From Hoeflea prorocentri (GTDB lineage: Bacteria > Pseudomonadota > Alphaproteobacteria > Rhizobiales > Rhizobiaceae): a DNA stretch of 64,000 nucleotides. The notes beneath the pieces are model-generated. The model did not search any database. It saw only the letters and a program-made list of their open reading frames with translations, and had not been told where the DNA came from. Position numbers and translations under genes: made by a program. This document shows positions 43,089 to 50,836 of this stretch, one piece after another (position 1 is the stretch's first letter; every line of letters begins with the position of its first letter). The stretch covers positions 3,410,001-3,474,000 of the forward strand of contig NZ_JAPJZI010000001.1 of assembly GCF_027944115.1 (NCBI RefSeq), given 5' to 3'.

Positions 43089-43655
43089 TCAGACCTCCTC
43101 ACCGCGAAGGCGCAGGATGTCCTTGCATAATTCGGACATGGCCTGAAGGAGCATGAGAAGAATGCCGAGACACATGAGCGTCTTGATCGGCCACAGATAG
43201 GGCCGCCAGATGGTGCGGCTTCGCTCCATCGTTCCGACCTGCCCATCTCCGAACATCAGATCGGCAAAAAAGCCGAGCGGTTCTGACCCAAAATATCCAA
43301 GCGAATAGGCGGTGGAGCTGATGCCGCCCCATAACAGCACAACGAGATAGACCATGAGGCAGAAGACGGTCAGTGCGTCGGTGATCGCTTTGCGCCTGAC
43401 GGACCAGTTGTCATAAAAAAGATCCATGCGGACATGGGAGCCCATCTGGATTGCATAGGGACCGCCGATAAAGAAATAAGCGATCATGCAGAACTGGGCG
43501 ACTTCCAGTGTCCACAGGGAGGGCTGGCTCGAGGCCTTGCTGATCGTGGACCAGAGCAGCACCGCCATCATGACGAAGATGATATACATCGCCGCCCGCC
43601 CGAGGCGCCGGTTGACGGCATCGACGGCCGCTATGAAACCACGCATCGCCTTCAC
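43089..43655 (-). CDS. TRAP transporter small permease (DctQ)
   Basis: This 188-residue protein has four membrane spans and the DctQ-like region YFFIGGPYAIQMGSHVRMDLFYD. The GTG at 43655 overlaps the upstream amidohydrolase stop as GTGA and has GGAGG nine bases ahead, so it is preferred over the in-frame ATG at 43646. It forms the membrane complex with DctM encoded two bases downstream. Confidence 0.9.
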   Translation of the reverse strand: MKAMRGFIAAVDAVNRRLGRAAMYIIFVMMAVLLWSTISKASSQPSLWTLEVAQFCMIAYFFIGGPYAIQMGSHVRMDLFYDNWSVRRKAITDALTVFCLMVYLVVLLWGGISSTAYSLGYFGSEPLGFFADLMFGDGQVGTMERSRTIWRPYLWPIKTLMCLGILLMLLQAMSELCKDILRLRGEEV

Positions 43656-44428
43656 CGCACAGCACCTCCGACTTGAGAAACCCCAAGTTCTGCAAGCGCG
43701 CGCTCAAGCCAGGACGACAAAGTCTGCGCCACGGCTGCACAATCCTCAGGCGTCGCAATCAGGTCGTTGCGGATCTCGATCATTACATTGAGCAGACCGC
43801 CCGGCAGCGCATGGCGCTGCAGCGTATGGGTCACACCATCGGCAGGTCCGTAGGGCTGGTTGCGCTGGACCTTATAGTTGATCGGCACGCTAAGCAGCGC
43901 GTCCGCCAGTCGGGTGTCAGCATCATGAAGAATGCCGATCTCCACCGATCTTTTCTTGCCGTCGAAAACCGGTGTGAAGCTGTGAATGGTCACGAGGACC
44001 GGTGTACCCGACCGCCCCTTCAGCGTCTCCTCGACCAGTTTTTCAAAGGGCCGGTAATAGGTTTCGACACGCCGGGCGCGCTCGGCCCCGTCAAGGCCGC
44101 GATTGCCGGGAATATCGTAAATCTCGCTTTTTTCCGGCATGGCCCCAGGCGCCTCGGGCGGCCTGTTGCAATCGTAGATCAGGCGCGAAACCTGACCATG
44201 CACAAGCGGCGCCTTGAGCAGCGCGGAGAGCCGTTCCGCTGTCTCCAAAGCCCCCGGATCCCAGGCGATGTGACTTGAAAGCGCCTCCCCGGAGAGCCCA
44301 AGCCCGCCGAAGGCGGCCGGAATATGGCTGCTTGCATGTTCGCAGATCAGAACAACCGGATGATCGCCCGTTGCATTCACAACCCGGGCCACCGGCTGAT
44401 CGGTTTCTTTGATAGCAAGCTGAACCAA
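43652..44428 (-). CDS. N-formylglutamate amidohydrolase family enzyme
   Basis: This 258-residue protein of the FGase (HutG-like) zinc hydrolase family has VVLICEHASSHIP, then HIAWDPGALETAERL and SRLIYDCNRPPEAPGAMPEKS, with later HSFTPVF. Classical members release formate from N-formylglutamate in histidine degradation, but no other hut genes are present here. It is the first gene of the TRAP/ligase operon, so hydrolysis of a gamma-glutamyl-amino acid at the end of the pathway, replacing PuuD, is an attractive reading. That is inference from context only. Confidence 0.88.
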   Translation of the reverse strand: MVQLAIKETDQPVARVVNATGDHPVVLICEHASSHIPAAFGGLGLSGEALSSHIAWDPGALETAERLSALLKAPLVHGQVSRLIYDCNRPPEAPGAMPEKSEIYDIPGNRGLDGAERARRVETYYRPFEKLVEETLKGRSGTPVLVTIHSFTPVFDGKKRSVEIGILHDADTRLADALLSVPINYKVQRNQPYGPADGVTHTLQRHALPGGLLNVMIEIRNDLIATPEDCAAVAQTLSSWLERALAELGVSQVGGAVR

Positions 44429-44442
44429 TGCGTTCTCCTATC

Positions 44443-44458
44443 TGAAGAACTTTCTTCA
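44443..44458. promoter_or_regulatory. Candidate RpiR-type operator upstream of the TRAP/ligase operon
   Basis: TGAAGAA-CT-TTCTTCA is a perfect 16-base palindrome, 14 bases upstream of the amidohydrolase start in the 165-base divergent region with the rpiR gene. Its TGAA..TTCA form is like known MurR/RpiR-family sites. Repression of the operon by the divergent regulator is the simplest model. A possible rpiR promoter, TTGACT (44525) with TAGTCT 18 bases later, lies further along. Confidence 0.6.
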
Positions 44459-44593
44459 TTGCGTGCGCTTGTGTCAATCAATTTTCGTTAAATTATTTTC
44501 AAAAGCGATGCCGTTGTACAAATTTTGACTTAGGCGGAAAAAACCGATTAGTCTTGCAAGGCTGTGCAAGAGGGATGCCGACGGGTGAATACC

Positions 44594-45448
44594 ATGACCA
44601 TTGCGGAAAGGCTGCGGGACCGCGCCGAGCAACTGACACGATCGGAGCGCCAGCTCAGCGATGTCGTCTTGCAGAACTACCCGGTCTCAGGTCTTGGGAC
44701 GATCACCTCGCTCGCAGAAGCGGCCGATGTATCGACGCCAACGGTGGCACGGCTTGTGCAGAAACTCGGATTCTCCGGCTTTCCCGACTTTCAGCGTTCA
44801 TTACGCGCCGAACTTGACGAAAAGATCTCCAGCCCGCTGACCAAGCGCGAGCGGTGGGTAGACGATGCGCCCGACGCCCATATCCTCAACCGCTTCACCA
44901 AGGCGGTGATCGACAATATCGGCCAGTCAATGGCGAAGGTCGACCCGGCGGATTTCGACAAGGCCTGCTCGCTCTTGAGTGATGAAAAACGCAGGGTCTT
45001 CGTGGTGGGCGGACGCATCACCCGAACCCTTGCGGACTATTTCTTCCTGCACCTTCAGGTCATACGCGACAAGGTCGTACATATCCCTTCCAACTCAAAT
45101 GCATGGCCGCACTATCTGCTCGACTTCGAGCCCGGCGACGTTGTCGTGATCTTCGATGTCAGGCGCTATGAAAACAGCACGTTGAGACTGGCGGAAATGG
45201 CCGGTGAGCGCGGTGTCGAGATCGTACTGTTCTCCGACCAGTGGGGTTCGCCCATCGCCCAGCATGCCAGCGTGTGTTTCACGAACCACATCGCAGCGCC
45301 CTCGGCCTGGGATTCAAACATCACCACCATGCTGATTGCGGAAATCGTCATCTCGGAAGTTCAGGAACGCAATTGGGATACGACGCGGCCGCGCATGGAA
45401 GCGCTTGAGGAGATGTTCGACCGTACCCGCTTTTTCCGCAAGTTCTGA
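44594..45448 (+). CDS. MurR/RpiR-family transcriptional regulator
   Basis: This is a 284-residue RpiR regulator. The N-terminal HTH domain (residues 1-77) includes ITSLAEAADVSTPTVARLVQKLGFSGFPDFQ. The SIS sugar- or ligand-binding domain follows (VFVVGGRITRTLADYF, then DFEPGDVVVIFDVRRYENST). It is divergent from the TRAP/ligase operon and probably its regulator via the palindrome at 44443. The start is uncertain: ATG at 44594 gives the family N-terminus, and GTG at 44585 in frame is possible. Confidence 0.9.
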   Translation: MTIAERLRDRAEQLTRSERQLSDVVLQNYPVSGLGTITSLAEAADVSTPTVARLVQKLGFSGFPDFQRSLRAELDEKISSPLTKRERWVDDAPDAHILNRFTKAVIDNIGQSMAKVDPADFDKACSLLSDEKRRVFVVGGRITRTLADYFFLHLQVIRDKVVHIPSNSNAWPHYLLDFEPGDVVVIFDVRRYENSTLRLAEMAGERGVEIVLFSDQWGSPIAQHASVCFTNHIAAPSAWDSNITTMLIAEIVISEVQERNWDTTRPRMEALEEMFDRTRFFRKF

Positions 45449-45450
45449 TC

Positions 45451-45480
45451 CATAGCCCATTTGGGCTATGCGCGTATTTT
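45451..45480 (+). terminator. Rho-independent-like terminator after the RpiR gene
   Basis: CATAGCCCA (45451-45459) pairs perfectly with TGGGCTATG (45462-45470) and is followed by CGCGTATTTT. The stem starts two bases after the stop codon. The loop of two bases is tight and would open by a pair or two. Confidence 0.6.
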
Positions 45481-45534
45481 CTCAATGCCTATCCTGACGG
45501 CACATGAAGGCACCATTGGGGGATAGGGACATTC

Positions 45535-46884
45535 ATGAACCGTTTGCTGGCACTCGCCATCGCCTTGATGCTTACCACACCGCTCAATGCGCAAGCCGAT
45601 CAGCTTGCCGCCGAGGCGCAACAGGCGCTTGCCGATCTCGGCTGCTCACCGGGGCCGGTCGACGGCCAATGGGGCGGACGCTCGGACGCCGCCCTACAGC
45701 GTTTCAATAAGGAGGCCAGCCTCGACCTTTCCCATCCGCTCAGTGCCGAGGACCTTGAGCAGATGCGCAATGCGGGCGCGAACTGCCCCGATCCGACGAG
45801 GGTGCCGCTTGCCGGCCTGCGCGGTGTCGGCATCAACAGCGCCGTGTTGTGGAGTGCCGCCTCCACCCAGGATTACCGAATTCCCGATCTGGTCATCAAT
45901 CATTTCAAGCCGATCGACGATTTCGGGTTTTCCCACGTCGCGATGGTCTCATGCGTCGACTGGATCATCGGAAAACCGTGCAAGAAGCCGTTTCAGGACG
46001 AACAGGGCATCATCGAAACGGTCCGGCTGATCCTCGACAATACGGACCTTCACGTCACGCTGTCCTTCAAGGGTTATGAGCAGGGCAAGCGAAACGGAAA
46101 GGATATCAGCACGTTCCAGAAAAGGCTTGAGGCTGAAAAAGGCGTTCAGGACGCTTTCGTCCAGCAATGGGGCAAATTCGCCAACGAATTCAAGGATGTG
46201 CCGCGCGAGCGCATGTCCTTTGCGCTGCTCAATGAGCCGGAGTTCCAGTTCCCCTCGCCGACCGCTGCCAAAAGGAAGAAGTGGGAGGCAATCGCCATGC
46301 GGGCCATTAAGGCGATCCGCGAGGTTACGCCAGACCGTGTTGTCATTTACGAGGGCATCGCCAAGTCGAAATTCAACGAACGCTACAAGAAAGGCGGCAA
46401 CTACAAATACAGCATATCGACCCTGATGCGACCCCTGCCCGCTTCTGATATCGTCTATGGCGTGCATGCCTATGAGCCAAAGAAGTTCCTCGATCAGGCC
46501 ACACGCAAAATAGGCTATTTCGGCAAGCCCTACACCAAACAGCATGCGCGCATGGTCAGAAATGACGGACGGCTGCTTGCCGACTGGTCAAAGAAATTCG
46601 GTGTGCCCGTGATGGTGACGGAAACCGGCTGCGTCAGTCACGTCAAGGGCATTGAAGGGCCTGCCAATCCGGATGATTGCGGCAAATTTGCCGCCGATGC
46701 CTACCGCCACTATGTCGAACAGGGGATTCCGGTCGTCTGGTGGGCGATCGAAAAGGAACGGACGATTTATGTCCGCGAAAAAAGCGATTGCCGAAGGACC
46801 GGCGGCTGCGACATCTGGATGCCGCGCAACCGCATACCCGATCCGCACCTGTTTGAAGCATTCCGGCTGAACGCAAATCCCTGA
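45535..46884 (+). CDS. Exported glycoside hydrolase, GH5-like, with N-terminal peptidoglycan-binding-like domain
   Basis: This 449-residue protein has a signal peptide (MNRLLALAIALMLTTPLNAQA). A peptidoglycan-binding-like helical domain follows at about residues 23-78 (AQQALADLGCSPGPVDGQWGGRSDAALQRFN). The clan A catalytic barrel has the acid/base in LLNEPEF (Glu234) and the nucleophile in VTETGC (Glu363), plus VVWWAIEKE. A cellulase-like beta-glucanase acting in the periplasm or outside is likely. Paired cysteines in the C-terminal part fit export. It stands alone after the rpiR terminator, so it probably has its own promoter in the 55 bases after that hairpin. Confidence 0.87.
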   Translation: MNRLLALAIALMLTTPLNAQADQLAAEAQQALADLGCSPGPVDGQWGGRSDAALQRFNKEASLDLSHPLSAEDLEQMRNAGANCPDPTRVPLAGLRGVGINSAVLWSAASTQDYRIPDLVINHFKPIDDFGFSHVAMVSCVDWIIGKPCKKPFQDEQGIIETVRLILDNTDLHVTLSFKGYEQGKRNGKDISTFQKRLEAEKGVQDAFVQQWGKFANEFKDVPRERMSFALLNEPEFQFPSPTAAKRKKWEAIAMRAIKAIREVTPDRVVIYEGIAKSKFNERYKKGGNYKYSISTLMRPLPASDIVYGVHAYEPKKFLDQATRKIGYFGKPYTKQHARMVRNDGRLLADWSKKFGVPVMVTETGCVSHVKGIEGPANPDDCGKFAADAYRHYVEQGIPVVWWAIEKERTIYVREKSDCRRTGGCDIWMPRNRIPDPHLFEAFRLNANP

Positions 46885-46948
46885 GACACATCTGGCCTTC
46901 TTCGCCGTTCGCGCTTATGTCAGTTGTAAAGACTGACGTGGAAACGCA

Positions 46949-47434
46949 ATGGCCGAACTCCTCATTGTCTATCACTCAAAAACAGGCGGCAGCCGGCAGA
47001 TGGCGGAGGCCGCGGCTGACGCGGCGCGCGAAGAGACGCCGACTGTCCTGAAGACGGCGGATCAAGCAGGCCCTGAGAATCTTCTGCGGGCCGACGGTTA
47101 TATATTCTGCGCGCCCGAAAACCTTGCCGCCATCGCCGGGATCATGAAGGATTTTTATGACCGCTGCTATTACCCGGTGCTGGGGCGCATCGAGGGCCGC
47201 CCTTACGCACAAATGATTTGCGCCGGCTCCGATGGCGAGAACGCGGCGCGCCAGACCGCGCGCATTGCGACCGGCTGGCGACTAAGGGAAACACAGCCGC
47301 CGCTGATCGTCTGCACCCATGCACAGACGCCTGAGGAGATCCTTGCGGAGAAAACCATTCCGGACGACCAGCTTGCCCTTTGCCGCGATCTTGGAAAAGG
47401 TTTTGCCGCGGGTCTGAGCATGGGTATCTTCTAG
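46949..47434 (+). CDS. Flavodoxin/NADPH-dependent FMN reductase-like protein
   Basis: This is a 161-residue flavodoxin-fold protein. The FMN phosphate loop is YHSKTGGSRQMAEAA at the N-terminus and a second flavin segment is FCAPENLAAIAGIMKDFYDR. No iron-sulfur or other domains are present. It could carry electrons or reduce quinones. It is followed after 45 bases by a GST gene, so the two may be transcribed together. Confidence 0.85.
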   Translation: MAELLIVYHSKTGGSRQMAEAAADAAREETPTVLKTADQAGPENLLRADGYIFCAPENLAAIAGIMKDFYDRCYYPVLGRIEGRPYAQMICAGSDGENAARQTARIATGWRLRETQPPLIVCTHAQTPEEILAEKTIPDDQLALCRDLGKGFAAGLSMGIF

Positions 47435-47479
47435 ACCTATCCGCCCCGAAATCGGCACCTCACCCCCGACAGGACAACG

Positions 47480-48184
47480 ATGATGCCCGACTATACGCTC
47501 TACTACTGGCCGATCGCCTTTCGCGGACAGTTCATTCGCGCTGTTCTTACGGCTGCCGGCTCGACATGGGACGAAGCGGATTTCGACACCATCGCGGCGC
47601 TTAAAAGCAAGCCACCGGCGGACCAGCCCGTCCCGCACATGGGACCCCCGGTTCTGATCGACCACGCAACCGGCTTTTCACTTTCACAAATGCCGGCGAT
47701 CCTTGCCTATCTCGGCGAAAAGCACGGGCTGACCCCCGATGAGCCCCAGGGCGTGGCCCTGACAAACAAAGTCGTCGCCGATGCCAATGATGTGCTTTAC
47801 GAGATGACGCTCTACAATGGCGCGCAGATGTGGACGCCGGACAGCTGGAGCGCCTTTCGTCCCCGCCTCAAGCGCTGGATGTCAATGTTTGAAGAGATCG
47901 GGCGACGCCACAAGATGACGGCCGAAGCCGGAACACTGCTTGGAACCTCGCACCCCGGCATAGCCGACCTGACGACCTATGTTCTGTGGCACACGATGAC
48001 CGAGAAGCTGCCGACACTGCTGCCACTCCTTGAGGAAACGGCACCGGCAACCGCAGGCCTTTGCCGACGCATTGCCGATATCCCCCAACAGGCGGCCTTG
48101 CGTGAAAAGAGCGATGCGCTCTACGGCGATACCTGGTGCGCCGGTCAGATTGAGGCATCGCTTCGCACGGTGCTGGACAACTAA
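47480..48184 (+). CDS. Glutathione S-transferase family protein
   Basis: This is a 234-residue GST. The thioredoxin-like domain has YYWPIAFRGQFIRAVL and the glutathione-binding SQMPAILAYLGEKHG; the helical domain fills the rest. The usual N-terminal catalytic Ser, Cys or Tyr position is not obvious because the segment reads WPIAFRGQ. Two adjacent ATGs (47480 and 47483) could start it, and AGGA suits either. The substrate is unknown. Confidence 0.85.
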   Translation: MMPDYTLYYWPIAFRGQFIRAVLTAAGSTWDEADFDTIAALKSKPPADQPVPHMGPPVLIDHATGFSLSQMPAILAYLGEKHGLTPDEPQGVALTNKVVADANDVLYEMTLYNGAQMWTPDSWSAFRPRLKRWMSMFEEIGRRHKMTAEAGTLLGTSHPGIADLTTYVLWHTMTEKLPTLLPLLEETAPATAGLCRRIADIPQQAALREKSDALYGDTWCAGQIEASLRTVLDN

Positions 48185-48249
48185 ACTCTTCCAAGCACGG
48201 CGTCGAGAACGAAAAGCCGTTCTGCGCACCATGCACTTGTGTATTGATT

Positions 48250-48275
48250 CATTCCATACAGTGATGTACGGAATG
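48250..48275. promoter_or_regulatory. TetR-type operator overlapping the ribosome-binding site
   Basis: CATTCC-A-TACA, a four-base spacer, and TGTA-C-GGAATG form a near-perfect inverted repeat with one mismatch. It ends four bases before the TetR start codon and covers its GGAATG ribosome-binding region. This is the expected position for autoregulation by a TetR-family protein. Confidence 0.6.
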
Positions 48276-48279
48276 GATT

Positions 48280-48843
48280 ATGAGCAATCGTCTGACAAAA
48301 CAGGACTGGGTCGCACACGGTTTCGAAGTGCTCAAGACGGAAGGGCACGGCGGCTTGAAGGCCGACAGGATGGTTAAAGCGCTGAAGGTCTCCCGCGGCA
48401 GCTTTTATTGGCATTTCAAAGACATCGATGACTTTGAAACCTGTATCCTGGAGGCCTGGCGCACCGACATCACTGAAGCCGTGATCGCCGAATTGAAAAC
48501 GCTGCCGGATGGGACAGAGCAGATCCGGGAACTGATCCAACGCGTTCTGACCATCCCACAGGGTCTGGAGGCAGCGATCCGTCTGTGGTCCGGCCAAAGT
48601 GAAAAGGTTGCCCGCGCTGTCGCAGAGGTCGACCGGCTGCGAATAGACTATCTGACGAACGTGCTGGAAGGCCTTGGTCTGCCGCCCGGCGTGGCCCGCC
48701 CAAGGGCTGCGATATTGGCCTGGGCCTATATCGGCCGATCCCTGTCGCCCGCGTTCGCCGACGGTGTCACTGAACATGCGGCACGGGATTTGAGCTTTGC
48801 GCTCACCACCCCGGAAATTGCTAGAAAGGACAGCGCGCCATGA
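48280..48843 (+). CDS. TetR/AcrR-family transcriptional regulator
   Basis: This is a 187-residue TetR-family regulator. The N-terminal HTH includes GGLKADRMVKALKVSRGSFYWHFKDIDDF. The C-terminal ligand domain is variable, as usual. Its stop overlaps the start of an SRPBCC gene as ATGA, so both are made together and the SRPBCC protein may relate to the ligand it senses. A palindrome overlaps its ribosome-binding site. Confidence 0.9.
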   Translation: MSNRLTKQDWVAHGFEVLKTEGHGGLKADRMVKALKVSRGSFYWHFKDIDDFETCILEAWRTDITEAVIAELKTLPDGTEQIRELIQRVLTIPQGLEAAIRLWSGQSEKVARAVAEVDRLRIDYLTNVLEGLGLPPGVARPRAAILAWAYIGRSLSPAFADGVTEHAARDLSFALTTPEIARKDSAP

Positions 48844-49289
48844 CACTGGTGACTGTTGTAAACGACTACCCCGTTGATGCTGACCGCCTCTGGGCAGTGG
48901 CTACGGATTACGACGCGCTGTGCGAAATCATGAAGGGCATTGTCGAATTCGAAGGCATTCCCTCAGGCCGCACCCATACCGGCCAGAAACTTGACGTCAT
49001 GGTGTCTCTGTTCGGCAAACTGCCCAAGCAGCCCTATCACATGGAAATACTGGAATGCGACGACGAGCGCCATGTGTTGCGTACCAGTGAAAAGGGCTCG
49101 GGCGTAAAAAGCTGGAAACACACGCTGACGGTCGAGAAAACGGCGAATGGCAGTCGGCTGACGGACAGTATCGAGATCGACGCGGGCCTCATCACACCGC
49201 TTGTCGCCTTGTGGGCGAAATATCTTTACAGCGCCCGCCACAAGCCGCGCATGAGGTTGCTGACAGCGGACGCGACTGAACCGACCTAA
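48840..49289 (+). CDS. SRPBCC (START-like) family protein
   Basis: This is a 149-residue SRPBCC-fold protein, with VVNDYPVDADRLWAVATDYDALCEIM at the N-terminus and a long hydrophobic cavity fold after it. Proteins of this fold bind lipids or other hydrophobic ligands; no enzyme activity can be read. It overlaps the TetR stop by 4 bases and the stop of the convergent mocR by four bases. Confidence 0.83.
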   Translation: MTLVTVVNDYPVDADRLWAVATDYDALCEIMKGIVEFEGIPSGRTHTGQKLDVMVSLFGKLPKQPYHMEILECDDERHVLRTSEKGSGVKSWKHTLTVEKTANGSRLTDSIEIDAGLITPLVALWAKYLYSARHKPRMRLLTADATEPT

Positions 49290-50758
49290 ACCTCTCCGCT
49301 GAGAACCGATCGCAGGGTTTTGAAGGCTTCTTCCATCTTGTCTTCGGGCACTGCCGCATACCCCATAACGAAGCCACTTTTTGCAGAACCCGCCAGCCCG
49401 TAGTAGGAGAGCGGAACAAGGCTCAGCCCCCTATCCGCTGCCTGTGCGGCGATCCCTAGATCGTCCATGGGAACAACGGCCTTGCATGCGATCTGGATGC
49501 CGGTCCTCTCATCCAGCGGCTTCAGCCATTCAGATACATAGGTGTCACAAAATTCCAAAAAGGCCTTTCTGCGTCTCGCATAGAGCCGGCGCATCCTGTT
49601 GAGATGGCGCGAGAAATGCCCTGCGGACATGAATTCCGCCAGCGTGGCCTGAAGCACGAGTGACGGATGCTGTCCGGTGAAACTCAGAACCGCCCGCGCC
49701 TTTTTTGCAAGGTCTGGCGGCACAACCGCATATCCGATCCGCAATGACGGGAACAGAACCTTTGAAAACGTACCGACATAAATGACCGGTGCGTCTTCGA
49801 CCAGTCCCTGCATGGCCGGTACCGGGTCGCCAAAAAAATTGTATTCCCCATCATAGTCGTCCTCGATGATCCATGCCTCGTCTCGCCGGGCGATTTCAAG
49901 GATTTCCAATCTCTGTTCCAGCGGCATCGTCATGCCGAGCGGATGTTGACAGGACGGCGTAAGGTAAATCAGCTTTGGATGGTTTGGCGGGCGCTGCACA
50001 GGATGCCAGCCGCACTCATCCACGGGCAGTTCCACCAACCTCGCGCCGGCAGCCAGAAATGCGCTCCTTGCGCCAAGGAAGCCCGGATTTTCCATCATGA
50101 CCGCATCCTGTTCATCAATCAGCATACGGGCGAGAAAGTCCAGCGCGGCCTGCGCTCCGGTTGTCGGGACAATCTGGTCGGCAACACAGTTCAAACCACG
50201 CGAGACAGTCAGATACTCAGCAATTGCGACCCGCAGATCGTACAATCCGGCTATCGTGTGATAGCCAAAGAGATCGTCACCGGAGGAGGCGGACTTTCTT
50301 TTCAGGATCCTCCCCCAAACCTTGAACGGAAAGCTTTCGGTTTCCGGTACGCCCGGATGAAACGCCGCCTGATGCGGCTGCCCCTGGATAAGTGCCTGAC
50401 GGCTCATCAAATCACCTCGAGTGGACAGGCTCGGCATGGATCCGCCGGCCCTTGCCCGTATGCCGACGGAGCTCAAGGCATGCGTATCGGTCACCCAGCA
50501 CCCGGCTCCGGGCCGGCTTTCCAGATAGCCTTCGGCGACAAGCTGATCGATCGCGGAGACAACCGTATTGCGTGACACCTGCAATGTCCGGGCAAGGTTC
50601 CTGATGGACGGCACACGTGTTCTGGACTTGAGCCTGCCGTCCAGAATCATGGCGCGCAGCCCATTTCTGATCTGCAGATGCAGTGGTTCGGCCGATGATT
50701 TGTCCAATCTGAGCAGATCCAGGGGATAGTTGGTATCAGCCAAAAGTGTACCCTCCAT
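49286..50758 (-). CDS. mocR: MocR-type GntR/aminotransferase-fold regulator
   Basis: This is a 490-residue MocR-family regulator. The GntR-type winged HTH (RVPSIRNLARTLQVSRNTVVSAI) is linked to a fold type I aminotransferase domain. The PLP lysine is Lys333 in GTFSKVLFPSLRIGY, and the domain carries YDGEYNF and ENPGFLGAR. It is divergent from MocA-like and MocC-like genes, the arrangement that gave the family its name. PdxR or another MocR role is the alternative. The start is uncertain: ATG at 50758, but GGAGG just after it is well placed for a TTG at 50743. Confidence 0.88.
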   Translation of the reverse strand: MEGTLLADTNYPLDLLRLDKSSAEPLHLQIRNGLRAMILDGRLKSRTRVPSIRNLARTLQVSRNTVVSAIDQLVAEGYLESRPGAGCWVTDTHALSSVGIRARAGGSMPSLSTRGDLMSRQALIQGQPHQAAFHPGVPETESFPFKVWGRILKRKSASSGDDLFGYHTIAGLYDLRVAIAEYLTVSRGLNCVADQIVPTTGAQAALDFLARMLIDEQDAVMMENPGFLGARSAFLAAGARLVELPVDECGWHPVQRPPNHPKLIYLTPSCQHPLGMTMPLEQRLEILEIARRDEAWIIEDDYDGEYNFFGDPVPAMQGLVEDAPVIYVGTFSKVLFPSLRIGYAVVPPDLAKKARAVLSFTGQHPSLVLQATLAEFMSAGHFSRHLNRMRRLYARRRKAFLEFCDTYVSEWLKPLDERTGIQIACKAVVPMDDLGIAAQAADRGLSLVPLSYYGLAGSAKSGFVMGYAAVPEDKMEEAFKTLRSVLSGEV

Positions 50759-50770
50759 TTTTACGCATAC

Positions 50771-50790
50771 TGTCACTTCTTAAGGTGACA
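50771..50790. promoter_or_regulatory. Candidate MocR operator in the mocR/mocA intergenic region
   Basis: TGTCAC and GTGACA arms separated by eight bases form a 20-base inverted repeat in the 78-base gap. It lies 13 bases from the mocR start and 46 from mocA, so a regulator bound here could act on both genes. Confidence 0.5.
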
Positions 50791-50836
50791 AAACTGCTGC
50801 ATCCTGATTTCGAATTCAAGTCAGCAGGAGCGGAGC

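Noticed and set aside
40429-43146. 905-codon open frame on the plus strand opposite the TRAP genes
   Set aside because: It is exactly antisense to dctP, dctM and dctQ, has no family similarity I recognise, and is rich in His, Asp, Arg and Gly, as expected for the reverse of high-GC coding sequence.
43652-44428. Histidine-utilisation hutG assignment
   Set aside because: No hutU, hutH, hutI or hutC gene is near and the gene is first in a TRAP/ligase operon. Only the family call is kept.
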